From positions 1-64,000 of the IMG/VR virus record IMGVR_UViG_3300042563_002146: a DNA stretch of 64,000 nucleotides; one strand, written 5' to 3'. Below, piece by piece: positions 1 through 5,507 of the stretch. The notes below the pieces were generated by a model that was not told the origin of the DNA, searched no databases, and was given only the letters and a program-made list of their open reading frames with translations. The position numbers and the translations under genes are program-made. The DNA comes from a virus. Every line of letters starts with the position of its first letter. Within the stretch, counting starts at the first letter, position 1.

Positions 1-86
1 TTGCAGTAGTCACGGAAGTACTTGAAAGCTTCTGTCCATGACATAGCAACTATAGAGTATCCTGAGATAAAATAAATAGTACGCAT
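1..86 (-). CDS. Partial leftward gene, 5' end only
   Basis: A leftward reading frame enters the window edge. Two in-frame ATG codons are possible, at 86-84 and 44-42. The longer start gives MRTIYFISGYSIVAMSWTEA followed by FKYFRDYC before the edge; the shorter begins at MSWTEAF. Tyr, Phe, Asp and Cys are encoded by C-ending codons and Arg by CGT, which resembles the strongly expressed capsid gene here more than average genes. I do not recognise the product. Too little is visible to assign a function, and the start is undecided. Confidence 0.4.
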   Translation of the reverse strand, partial: MRTIYFISGYSIVAMSWTEAFKYFRDYC

Positions 87-110
87 ATGATTACATAATT
101 AGTCTGAATT

Positions 111-170
111 CAATGGGGGGTAGAGGGTAGATGCGCAATGCTGGGGGAGGTGTTAGGTAGGGGGTACCAC
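111..170. other. G-rich noncoding island
   Basis: Within an otherwise AT-rich stretch, the plus strand carries runs of 6, 3, 5 and 5 G (115-120, 125-127, 143-147, 160-164), ending in a short GGTA/TACC inverted repeat. No gene covers it; it lies between two leftward genes. Four G runs of at least three could form a long-loop G-quadruplex. Its role is unknown. Confidence 0.5.
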
Positions 171-185
171 CATTCTAATACACAG

Positions 186-193
186 TATATTTG
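186..193 (+). promoter_or_regulatory. Candidate Bacteroidota-type promoter, -7 element
   Basis: TATATTTG matches the Bacteroidota consensus TAnnTTTG. It points right, but the next 400 bases hold no rightward gene. It could drive a short RNA through the GATAA/TTATC hairpin (239-254) and the CCCTAG/CTAGGG hairpin (270-293), or be a chance match. No clear -33 element was seen. Confidence 0.25.
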
Positions 194-269
194 TAATACC
201 CTCCTCAAAAAATATTTACCAAATTTTATTATACAGGCGATAATCACCGTTATCTACTGCATAAATAAA

Positions 270-293
270 CCCTAGCAGAATTAACTACTAGGG
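270..293 (-). terminator. Terminator-like hairpin for the 320-529 gene
   Basis: CCCTAG (270-275) and CTAGGG (288-293) form a perfect 6-bp stem with a 12-nt loop. Read leftward it is followed by TTTATTTATG, so it can act as a terminator just downstream of the leftward gene at 529-320. Confidence 0.55.
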
Positions 294-319
294 TATATTG
301 TGTATTACTATATAGGAGA

Positions 320-529
320 TTAGTTAGAAGTCGCCAAAACCATATCGCGTTCTTCAGATATTTCACATTCATAGTGCCAACTTATATCTGTATCAAATGT
401 AAGTTTTATAAGAGTACCCCCATCAGCAGTTGCTTGAACACCTATTACTTGTCTGCCTACTTGGTCCAAGTCTGTTCTTAAATACACGATTTGACCAAAG
501 TCAAAATTACTAGTTACTCTTATGCTCAT
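320..529 (-). CDS. Small conserved phage protein, unknown function
   Basis: 69 residues, read leftward, ending in TAA. The layout FGQIVYLRTD...R.V.GV...WHYECEISEERD resembles a family of small hypothetical proteins recurrent in Bacteroidota phages, with a VYLxTD segment near the N-terminus and a WHYxxEIS segment near the C-terminus (recalled, not searched). It looks like a small beta-rich domain. It has its own -7 promoter match (561-554) and a terminator hairpin (293-270), so it is probably a one-gene unit divergent from the late operon. Function unknown. Confidence 0.6.
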   Translation of the reverse strand: MSIRVTSNFDFGQIVYLRTDLDQVGRQVIGVQATADGGTLIKLTFDTDISWHYECEISEERDMVLATSN

Positions 530-553
530 AATATTATGTTTTAAATTATTTTA

Positions 554-561
554 CAAATATA
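554..561 (-). promoter_or_regulatory. Leftward -7 element for the 320-529 gene
   Basis: CAAATATA on the plus strand is TATATTTG on the minus strand, a match to TAnnTTTG, about 25 bases upstream of the ATG at 529. It lies inside a near-palindrome at 551-575 shared with a rightward element, so the divergent promoters overlap. Confidence 0.55.
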
Positions 562-564
562 TTA

Positions 565-601
565 TAAATTTGTAAAAGTTAAACTTTATTTTATATATTT
601 G
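565..601 (+). promoter_or_regulatory. Tandem rightward -7 elements before the late gene array
   Basis: TAAATTTG (565-572) and TATATTTG (594-601) both match TAnnTTTG. The first also supplies a TTTG about 21 bases before the second and could serve as its -33 element. The second lies 25 bases before the ATG at 627 and probably starts transcription of the rightward genes from 627 on. Confidence 0.6.
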
Positions 602-626
602 TAGTGTAATTAATAAATATACAAAT

Positions 627-1004
627 ATGAACACAGAAACTAAAGCACCAGAACAACCATCAAAAGAAACAATCATCTCTTGGTACACTGAACAAATTGA
701 AATTGCAACACTGAGAAAAACTCTTTCTGAGTTGAATAAAGACATTGCAACTTTTGATGCTCAAAGATTAAAAGCAACAATTATGATTGCTCAAATGCAA
801 GAACCTCAAAAAGCAACTGGTAACGAAATTGAACATGAAGTTACTCAAGAAGACTTGGATGCAAATCCAGAGTTAGTTCAAAACAATGTAAAAGTTGGTG
901 ATAAGATTTTAATATCTGGAACACCTACACCAGAAGAACAAGCTTTTGAAGAACAATCTTTTGAAGAAGATCAAGTACCTGTTAGAACATTAAAAAAAGA
1001 ATAA
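627..1004 (+). CDS. Small coiled-coil protein, unknown
   Basis: 125 residues. Residues about 15-60 form a long predicted helix with heptad-like spacing (TEQIEIATLRKTLSELNKDI), followed by an acidic segment and a short glycine-containing stretch (VKVGDKILISG) that might be a beta hairpin; the tail is Glu-rich and ends KKE. First gene of the rightward array, behind the 594-601 promoter match, with one base between its stop and the next start. I do not recognise the family. Confidence 0.65.
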   Translation: MNTETKAPEQPSKETIISWYTEQIEIATLRKTLSELNKDIATFDAQRLKATIMIAQMQEPQKATGNEIEHEVTQEDLDANPELVQNNVKVGDKILISGTPTPEEQAFEEQSFEEDQVPVRTLKKE

Positions 1005-1005
1005 T

Positions 1006-1239
1006 ATGTTTGCTAAAAAACCAATTACAAGCAGCATACTTAGTGCAAAGAAAAACAGAATACTAAATGTATTTACTGTTATGCAAGATGAGTTAAAACA
1101 ATTACATGATGAACAAAAAGATTATGCTGTTCACATACAATCAAAACTGAAAGAACTCTCTGATGAACTTACTGCAGTTGAAACTAGCAGAGCAGAAACT
1201 ACAAAAACTATTAACAAGATTGAAACAATTTTAAAGTAA
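1006..1239 (+). CDS. Small helical protein, unknown
   Basis: 77 residues, basic N-terminus (MFAKKPITSSILSAKKNR) then an almost continuous amphipathic helix rich in Glu, Lys and Gln. Its TAA overlaps the next ATG by one base (TAATG), which suggests translational coupling. Part of a run of four tiny helical proteins. No function recognised. Confidence 0.6.
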   Translation: MFAKKPITSSILSAKKNRILNVFTVMQDELKQLHDEQKDYAVHIQSKLKELSDELTAVETSRAETTKTINKIETILK

Positions 1240-1439
1240 TGGAAGATTTTTTAAAAAGAATGCATGAAGAGTTAGAGCAGTTAAAAGAAAAAAAGGACAA
1301 GTTAAACACCTTTATTAATGATAATCCAAAGTTTAGTGAACTAACAAATATCAATAGAATTTTATTGATAAATCAGTTCAATGCAATGGAATTGTATTAT
1401 TATGCTTTAGAATCTAGAATAGAATTTATTAACGATTAA
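1239..1439 (+). CDS. Small helical protein, unknown
   Basis: 66 residues, two predicted helices: a charged one (FLKRMHEELEQLKEKKDKL) and a more hydrophobic one with NRILLINQFNAMELYYYALE. The start overlaps the previous stop by one base. A helical hairpin that may dimerise; no family recognised. Confidence 0.6.
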   Translation: MEDFLKRMHEELEQLKEKKDKLNTFINDNPKFSELTNINRILLINQFNAMELYYYALESRIEFIND

Positions 1440-1449
1440 ATATAAAAAA

Positions 1450-1686
1450 ATGGAAGAAAAAGAATTAACATTTGGAGAAAAATTAGCTGGTATAACATTT
1501 AATCCTTCAGGAGATGAAAAAGTTACAAGAGTCAAAACATTGTGTGCAGAACTTGCAGATATATTATTTGATGACTATGATGAAACTGAAAGAACAGGTA
1601 TAAAAACTACTTTGTTCCATCATGCAGTTGGAGAAATTATCAATGCACAAATGAATGTAGTTAAAGTATTAACACTTAAATACTAA
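1450..1686 (+). CDS. Small protein with phage Acb2-like appearance
   Basis: 78 residues: MEEKELTFGEKLAGITFNPS, then GDEKVTRVKTLCAELADIL and a C-terminal helix ending in HAVGEIINAQMNVVKVLTLKY. The sequence FGEKLAGITFNPSGD...V...K...A.LAD and the helical tail with A.M.VVK..T resemble small phage proteins of the Acb2/Tad1-neighbourhood type, such as T4 Vs.4, which bind cyclic nucleotides and counter CBASS immunity. This is recalled from pattern only, not searched, so the call is tentative. It lies 10 bases after the previous gene and 2 bases before the GroES-like gene. Confidence 0.5.
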   Translation: MEEKELTFGEKLAGITFNPSGDEKVTRVKTLCAELADILFDDYDETERTGIKTTLFHHAVGEIINAQMNVVKVLTLKY

Positions 1687-1688
1687 CA

Positions 1689-1976
1689 ATGTCAGATTAT
1701 AAAAAATTAAGAGGAAGAAGAATTTTACTTACTAAACCAGTAAAGAAAGAAAGTGCAATTCAATTATCTGCTATTACTGAAGCACAATTAGATGCAGAAG
1801 CAATGAAACAATGGACTGCACTTGAAGTGTATTCTATTGGAGAAGATGTTGAAGAAGTTGCAGTAGGAGATAAAGTTTATGTACCTACTTATGGATTACA
1901 ACAAGCAGAAATTCTTGAGGTTGGTGGTGCATTAAGAATGATGATCTCTGAAGGAGATATTGCAATTGTTTGGTAA
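1689..1976 (+). CDS. GroES-like co-chaperonin candidate
   Basis: 95 residues, the size of GroES. The N-terminal LRGRRILLTKPV matches the first strand of co-chaperonins, and the C-terminal half (VGDKVYVPTYGLQQAEILEV then MMISEGDIAIVW) matches the GroES pattern VGDxVLxxxYxG...E...I...DIxAVV. The central region, where the mobile loop should be, is short and not clearly recognisable. In phages such co-chaperonins (for example T4 gp31) work with host GroEL to fold the capsid protein, which would fit its place ahead of the head genes. Called from pattern only; a structure prediction would settle it. Confidence 0.5.
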   Translation: MSDYKKLRGRRILLTKPVKKESAIQLSAITEAQLDAEAMKQWTALEVYSIGEDVEEVAVGDKVYVPTYGLQQAEILEVGGALRMMISEGDIAIVW

Positions 1977-1984
1977 AATAATTA

Positions 1985-2146
1985 GACCTCTACTTGTGCA
2001 CGAGTATGTATCGAAGATAGGAATTACAGACCATGTTGTTGATACCAGCAAAATGGTTGGCGTGGAGGTCCTCCAAATCGTAGGTTGGCACAGTTTGTAA
2101 CTCTGGGGATATTCAAAAGTTACTGATGGCTTAGTCAGTTGTGCCA
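1985..2146 (+). ncRNA. Unidentified structured RNA, two domains
   Basis: This gene-free stretch carries several compensating stems. Domain 1 is closed by nine pairs (1985-1993 GACCUCUAC with 2062-2070 GUGGAGGUC) and contains a hairpin 1993-1996/2001-2004 with a UGCA loop and a stem GUAUC 2008-2012/GAUAC 2041-2045. Domain 2 is closed by seven pairs (2087-2093 with 2139-2145) and contains GUAACU 2097-2102/AGUUAC 2118-2123 and CUGA/UCAG, a three-way junction. It is followed directly by the CAU tRNA. It is too short for GOLLD or ROOL giant RNAs, and I see no group I intron core. Function unknown; degenerate D-arm-less tRNAs are one alternative for domain 2. Confidence 0.4.
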
Positions 2147-2162
2147 TAAACAACTGATATAT

Positions 2163-2234
2163 TGCGTGAAAGTGTAAATGGTTGCATACAGGTCTCATAA
2201 ACCTAGAGGGGTGGTTCGAATCCACGACACGCTA
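2163..2234 (+). tRNA. tRNA with CAU anticodon (Met, or Ile2 if modified)
   Basis: The 72-nt sequence folds as a tRNA. Five of seven acceptor pairs are GCGUG 2164-2168 with CACGC 2228-2232; the D arm is GUGU/AUAC around a GG-containing loop; the anticodon arm is AGGU/ACCU with loop CUCAUAA, giving U33 and anticodon CAU (2196-2198). The T arm is GUGG/CCAC with the canonical loop UUCGAAU (2215-2221). The ends of the acceptor and T stems have mismatches, so the molecule is somewhat degenerate. CCA is not encoded; ACTA follows. An antisense open frame here starts MDSNHPSRF, a typical artefact over tRNA genes. Confidence 0.65.
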
Positions 2235-2248
2235 CTAAATGTAAAGTT

Positions 2249-2440
2249 ATGTTACAATTAAATCCTATGATTCCTATTTTTAGAGTTTCAGATAATATGG
2301 AAGGATATGCTTTTTTGGTAATTGATTATTCACAAGAGCATGATTTATTATTTACATGTGCAATGGACAATGGTGAGATTTGGACATTAAACAATAAAGA
2401 AATTAGATTTTGTAAAAATATAAGTTTAGATAGAAAATAA
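2249..2440 (+). CDS. Small conserved phage protein, unknown
   Basis: 63 residues lying between the tRNA and the tmRNA. It reads LNPMIPIFRVSDNMEGYAFL then IDYSQEH and NGEIWTLNNKEIRF, a pattern I know from small hypothetical proteins of Bacteroidota phages in which an 'I.v....G.A.f.iDYs.E' segment is followed by 'GEIW...N..IR'. A small beta fold is likely. The function of the family is unknown to me. Its stop is only four bases before the tmRNA 5' end, so tmRNA and gene are probably cut from one transcript. Confidence 0.6.
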   Translation: MLQLNPMIPIFRVSDNMEGYAFLVIDYSQEHDLLFTCAMDNGEIWTLNNKEIRFCKNISLDRK

Positions 2441-2444
2441 TATT

Positions 2445-2803
2445 GGGGGTGACTGGTTTTGACAGGTCATTAGTAAGTAGTACAATCAGCCAGAGAGATA
2501 ACTGTAAACTAAGGTGAATTTAATAAATGACAACAAAGTAATTTCGTTAGATGTTGACCAAGTTAACGCTAACATGAGCAAAGTTTTTTCATTGATTAAC
2601 TCTAATGTCGAAGAGCTAGAAATAGCTGCGTAGTAAGCATTAACAAGATTTCTTAGTTAGATTAAACTAAGTGGTGGTTTTTTCAACTTCACAGTTGACC
2701 CTAGAGTACACCTGTAGACTCTTTAAATAAGTATGGGAACAAAGCTGTATAAATTGTATTATTGACCATGGTTTGGACAGGAGTTCGACTCTCCTCACCT
2801 CCA
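2445..2803 (+). ncRNA. ssrA: Phage-encoded transfer-messenger RNA (tmRNA)
   Basis: About 359 nt. The tRNA-like ends pair over seven positions: GGGGGUG 2445-2451 with CACCUCC 2796-2802, including a G3:U70 wobble (2447/2800), the alanine identity element. The T arm is AGGAG/CUCCU with loop UUCGACU (2784-2790). GGUCA near 2465 pairs with UGACC near 2763 as helix H2. An internal frame ends ...VEELEIAA followed by tandem stops UAG UAA (2631-2636); the resume codon is uncertain. A strong hairpin CUUAGUU/AACUAAG follows the stops. tmRNA with SmpB rescues stalled ribosomes and tags the nascent chain for proteolysis. CCA is not fully encoded. Confidence 0.92.
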
Positions 2804-2812
2804 CAAATGTTT

Positions 2813-2851
2813 GTTATTATGGACAATATGTTATCTATTGTCTATAATAAC
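2813..2851 (+). terminator. 16-bp hairpin after tmRNA
   Basis: Positions 2813-2828 pair with 2836-2851 over sixteen base pairs with one G-U and a 7-nt loop (TGTTATC). No T tract follows, so it may be a processing or 3'-end stabilising hairpin rather than a classic terminator. Confidence 0.5.
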
Positions 2852-2861
2852 GCACATTAAT

Positions 2862-2877
2862 AACTAATATATTAGTT
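2862..2877. promoter_or_regulatory. Perfect 16-bp palindrome, operator-like
   Basis: AACTAATATATTAGTT is a perfect palindrome 15 bases before the start of the winged-helix gene at 2893. It could be an operator for that protein or for the neighbouring HU/IHF-like protein. No promoter motif is clear here. Confidence 0.4.
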
Positions 2878-2892
2878 AAAAACCTAACAACA

Positions 2893-3288
2893 ATGGATGT
2901 AAAAAGAGCACAAAAAAAACTTAGATTATCATCACCAGATATAATCAAGTATCAATTACTTACAGAACTAGTGTTCTTTAAGAAAGAAAATTTAATACCT
3001 TCTGATCTAGAAATACTAACTTTACTTGTAATGTGGGGACCTATTGAGTTAGGTGCTTTTTGCATGGATGCTGCAAAAGTGTTATACCCAGAAACATTGC
3101 CTGAAGACTTATCACTTCGTTCACAAAATATTAGAAACAGAATTGTTAAATTAGAAAAAAGAAACATAATCAGTAAATCAAATACTGGTAGAAAAACAAT
3201 TTCATTAAGTTCAGATATTAACATACTATCTAATGGTAATATACTATTAGATTATAATTACTTATCAGTTGAATCCAATAAAGCGTAA
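2893..3288 (+). CDS. Winged-helix-like regulator candidate
   Basis: 131 residues. The segment from about residue 35 to 110 has helices followed by LRSQNIRNRIVKLEKRNIIS and a KSNTGRKTISLS hairpin, the usual recognition helix plus wing of winged-helix proteins. A perfect 16-bp palindrome lies just upstream and may be its binding site. Its 3' end overlaps the HU/IHF-like gene by 20 bases, so the two are co-expressed and perhaps co-functional. The call rests on pattern, not on a named family. Confidence 0.55.
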   Translation: MDVKRAQKKLRLSSPDIIKYQLLTELVFFKKENLIPSDLEILTLLVMWGPIELGAFCMDAAKVLYPETLPEDLSLRSQNIRNRIVKLEKRNIISKSNTGRKTISLSSDINILSNGNILLDYNYLSVESNKA

Positions 3289-3661
3289 ATCTATAATTGA
3301 AAAAACTGCAAAAGATTTAAATATTGCAGTTAATTTGGTTGATGAAATCACATCATTTTATTATAAATCAGTACAAAAAAAATTATCTGCAGCTACACAT
3401 CATTCAGTAACAGTTCCAAATTTAGGAACATTTGTAGTTAAGAAAAAAACATTAGAAGAAAAAATAAGAAGAAATATTTTATTTGTACAAAAAATAGAAA
3501 ACGATGTTGATATAACAGTGCAAACGTATGAGTTAATTATTCAAAAAAGAAAAGATATATCTACTTTTATTGAATTAACAGAATTAATGAAAACAGAACA
3601 AGTTAGAAGACAAGAAGTTAAACTAAAAAAACAGGAATACAATGATGGCAAATCCAATTAG
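3269..3661 (+). CDS. HU/IHF-like DNA-binding protein
   Basis: 130 residues. Residues about 6-60 show the HU/IHF layout: two helices (RKSIIEKTAKDLNIAVNLVD then ITSFYYKSVQKKL) followed by the beta start VTVPNLGTFVVKKK, matching the family's 'G.GTF..+' strand. The C-terminal half is longer and more charged than in bacterial HU, ending in a basic Glu/Lys helix. IHF-subunit homologues are a recurring part of crAss-like genomes. It probably bends or compacts phage DNA. It overlaps both neighbours (20 bases each) and ends in TAG, one of only two TAG stops here. Confidence 0.7.
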   Translation: MNPIKRKSIIEKTAKDLNIAVNLVDEITSFYYKSVQKKLSAATHHSVTVPNLGTFVVKKKTLEEKIRRNILFVQKIENDVDITVQTYELIIQKRKDISTFIELTELMKTEQVRRQEVKLKKQEYNDGKSN

Positions 3662-3953
3662 AATATGGAAAAATCGTGGTCTTATATTAGAAGGCGTAAA
3701 AAATAATATTTTTAAAACAGCACACGTAGAAAACATTGCATTTTTTAGAAATGAAATTTGTAATGTTTGTGAATTTGTTGATAAAGCAGGTTCTAAATGT
3801 GCAATACCTGGAACACATCCTTGTTGTTCTGAATGTGGATGCTCTTTAAAATTAAAAACAAGATCACTTTCTTCAGATTGTCCCAAAGGATTTTGGAAAG
3901 CAGAACTTACTGATGCTGAAGAAACAGCACTATTAACTCAAATAAATAAATAG
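3642..3953 (+). CDS. Cys-rich zinc-binding-like conserved protein
   Basis: 103 residues. After about 35 residues come ICNVCEF, SKCAIPG, PCCSECGCSL and KTRSLSSDCPKGFWKAEL. The CxxC, CCxxCGC and KTRSL..DCP blocks recur in hypothetical proteins of Bacteroidota phages and look like a zinc-binding site. Function unknown. The ATG overlaps the previous gene and could alternatively be the second codon (MM start). It ends in TAG, two bases before the nuclease gene. Confidence 0.65.
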   Translation: MMANPIRIWKNRGLILEGVKNNIFKTAHVENIAFFRNEICNVCEFVDKAGSKCAIPGTHPCCSECGCSLKLKTRSLSSDCPKGFWKAELTDAEETALLTQINK

Positions 3954-3955
3954 TT

Positions 3956-4798
3956 ATGGCAATTGTATTTGAAGCAGCAACACATTCTTATGTATCTATA
4001 GATCCAGAAGATAAAACTAAATGGGTATCTGTAACTACTTTGTTGAGTAATTTAAAACAACCTTTTGATTCTGAGGCAGTTGCAACTAAATGTTCAACTA
4101 ATAATAAAAAAACTAATAAATGGTATGGTATGACTGTAAAAGAAATACAAAGTGCCTGGAAAAAAGAATCAGATAGAGCATGTGCATTAGGTAATTGGTA
4201 TCATGATCAACGTGAGCAAGATATTGTTGGTTGTGAAACAATTGTTAGACATGATGAATCATTACCTGTAATAAAACCATTACTTGACGGATATGGTAAA
4301 AAACTTGCACCATTGCAAAAACTAATTAATGGTATATATCCAGAGCATATGGTTTATTTAAAATCTGCTGGTATATGTGGTCAATCTGATTTAGTTGAAG
4401 TTGTAAATAATACAGTTCATATAACTGATTATAAAACAAATAAAAAGATTGATAAAGAATCTTTTAAAAACTGGGAAGGTATTTCTAAAAAAATGACTGG
4501 TCCAGTTTCTCATATGGATGATTGTAATTTAAACCATTATAATCTACAACTCAGTATTTATATGTATATTATACTGAAACACAATCCTAACTTAAAAGCA
4601 GGTAAACTAATAATTCATCATATCACATTTGAAGAAGAAGATAAAAAAGATGAATTTGGTTATCCTATTATTAAAGTGTCTGTTGAGGGAGATCCTATTA
4701 TACGTGATATTGAAATATTTGAGTTACCATATTTAAAAGTTGAAGTAACAGATATATTACAATGGTATAAAAATAATCCTAGACTAATAAAAAAATAA
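3956..4798 (+). CDS. PD-(D/E)XK-type nuclease
   Basis: 280 residues. The catalytic core is visible: GQSDLVEV with D145 and, 13 residues on, ITDYKTNKK with D158 and K160, followed by a QLSIYMYI helix carrying the QxxxY element of RecB/Cas4-like exonucleases. PD-(D/E)XK nucleases of this kind are recurrent in crAss-like phages, usually near packaging or replication genes. It may trim DNA ends during recombination or packaging. It sits two bases after the Cys-rich gene and two before the next. Confidence 0.75.
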   Translation: MAIVFEAATHSYVSIDPEDKTKWVSVTTLLSNLKQPFDSEAVATKCSTNNKKTNKWYGMTVKEIQSAWKKESDRACALGNWYHDQREQDIVGCETIVRHDESLPVIKPLLDGYGKKLAPLQKLINGIYPEHMVYLKSAGICGQSDLVEVVNNTVHITDYKTNKKIDKESFKNWEGISKKMTGPVSHMDDCNLNHYNLQLSIYMYIILKHNPNLKAGKLIIHHITFEEEDKKDEFGYPIIKVSVEGDPIIRDIEIFELPYLKVEVTDILQWYKNNPRLIKK

Positions 4799-4800
4799 AA

Positions 4801-5316
4801 ATGATAAGATTATTTGATATACAAAATGGTACAGTTGTACCAACAGAACATTGTTTTGTACTAAGAGATTTAAAAATGATTATGGAATGTTATCCAGATG
4901 ATTATCAAAATGTCTTTGCATATTTGTTTTATATGACTTGTCCAAATCCAGATTTAAATCCATATTTTGATACATTAGAACATGAAAAAGAAGAACTTAT
5001 ACTTTCGCAGCTTAATGTCAATTTTAGTACTGAAGATGATACTATCTTATTGGCTGTCGCCTTATGTAAAAAACTTTATGAAACTCCTACACTACGTGCG
5101 TACATGGGTATTAAAAGCATGGTTGATAGGTTGGGCATGTATATGGAAACTACTCCTATTGAACATGGTAGAGATGGAAATATCAATTCTGTGGTTAATG
5201 TGGCGGCAAAGTTTGAACAAATTAGAATGTCGTTTAAAGGTGCGTACAAGGACCTTATGGAAGAACAAAAATCGCAGGTAAGAGGTGGACAACAAGTTGC
5301 TTACGATCAAATGTAA
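4801..5316 (+). CDS. Conserved protein upstream of terminase; small-terminase candidate
   Basis: 171 residues, largely helical, acidic in the middle, with YETPTLRAYMGIKSMVDRL, HGRDGNINS and a C-terminal MEEQKSQVRGGQQVAYDQM. This pattern (CPNPDLNP, LCKKLYETPT, GRDGN, RGGQ) is familiar from a protein that sits just before terminase in crAss-like genomes. Its role is unknown; its size, helical content and place make it a candidate small terminase subunit (inference only). Confidence 0.6.
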   Translation: MIRLFDIQNGTVVPTEHCFVLRDLKMIMECYPDDYQNVFAYLFYMTCPNPDLNPYFDTLEHEKEELILSQLNVNFSTEDDTILLAVALCKKLYETPTLRAYMGIKSMVDRLGMYMETTPIEHGRDGNINSVVNVAAKFEQIRMSFKGAYKDLMEEQKSQVRGGQQVAYDQM

Positions 5317-5321
5317 ATATT

Positions 5322-5507
5322 ATGAAACTAGATAGATTATATAATTGGTTATTTCATTACAACTCTCATACAGAAAAATGGACTGCATTTCATAGAGATG
5401 ACCATTCTGCATATTGGAATAAAACAGAAAAAACACATCCTACATTTGTTGCTAAAGAATTTAGTGAACTAATTAAAATATTACATACCTCAAATTTATG
5501 TATATAA
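5322..5507 (+). CDS. Small conserved protein overlapping terL
   Basis: 61 residues, rich in Trp and aromatics (YNWLFHYNSHTEKWTAFHRD, HSAYWN). The C-terminal LIKILHTSNLCI runs into the terminase start, overlapping it by 10 bases, which implies coupled translation. A similar small aromatic protein occurs before the terminase in relatives as I recall it. Function unknown. Confidence 0.6.
   Translation: MKLDRLYNWLFHYNSHTEKWTAFHRDDHSAYWNKTEKTHPTFVAKEFSELIKILHTSNLCI

Noticed and set aside
551-745. 64-residue hydrophobic leftward frame
   Set aside because: Antisense to the first gene of the late array; its hydrophobic tail comes from AT-rich promoter DNA, and it covers both divergent promoter elements.
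1985-2146. GOLLD or ROOL giant RNA
   Set aside because: These are several hundred nucleotides long; the structured stretch here is about 160 nt and is bounded by a gene and the tRNA.
1932-2225. 97-residue leftward open frame
   Set aside because: It lies antisense to the structured RNA and tRNA, begins MDSNHPSRF as typical for false frames over tRNA genes, and overlaps the end of the GroES-like gene.
1985-2236. Group I intron interrupting the tRNA
   Set aside because: The tRNA arms are contiguous with an intact anticodon and T loop, and I could not find a P7/G-binding core in the upstream stems.
3642-3953. TAG readthrough or recoding at the two TAG stops
   Set aside because: Downstream genes start at their own ATG codons within a few bases and no suppressor tRNA (CUA anticodon) is visible here.
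4982-5281. 99-residue plus-strand frame with Trp/Leu-rich product
   Set aside because: Out-of-frame overlap of the 4801-5316 gene, which is conserved in pattern; no leader or spacing logic.
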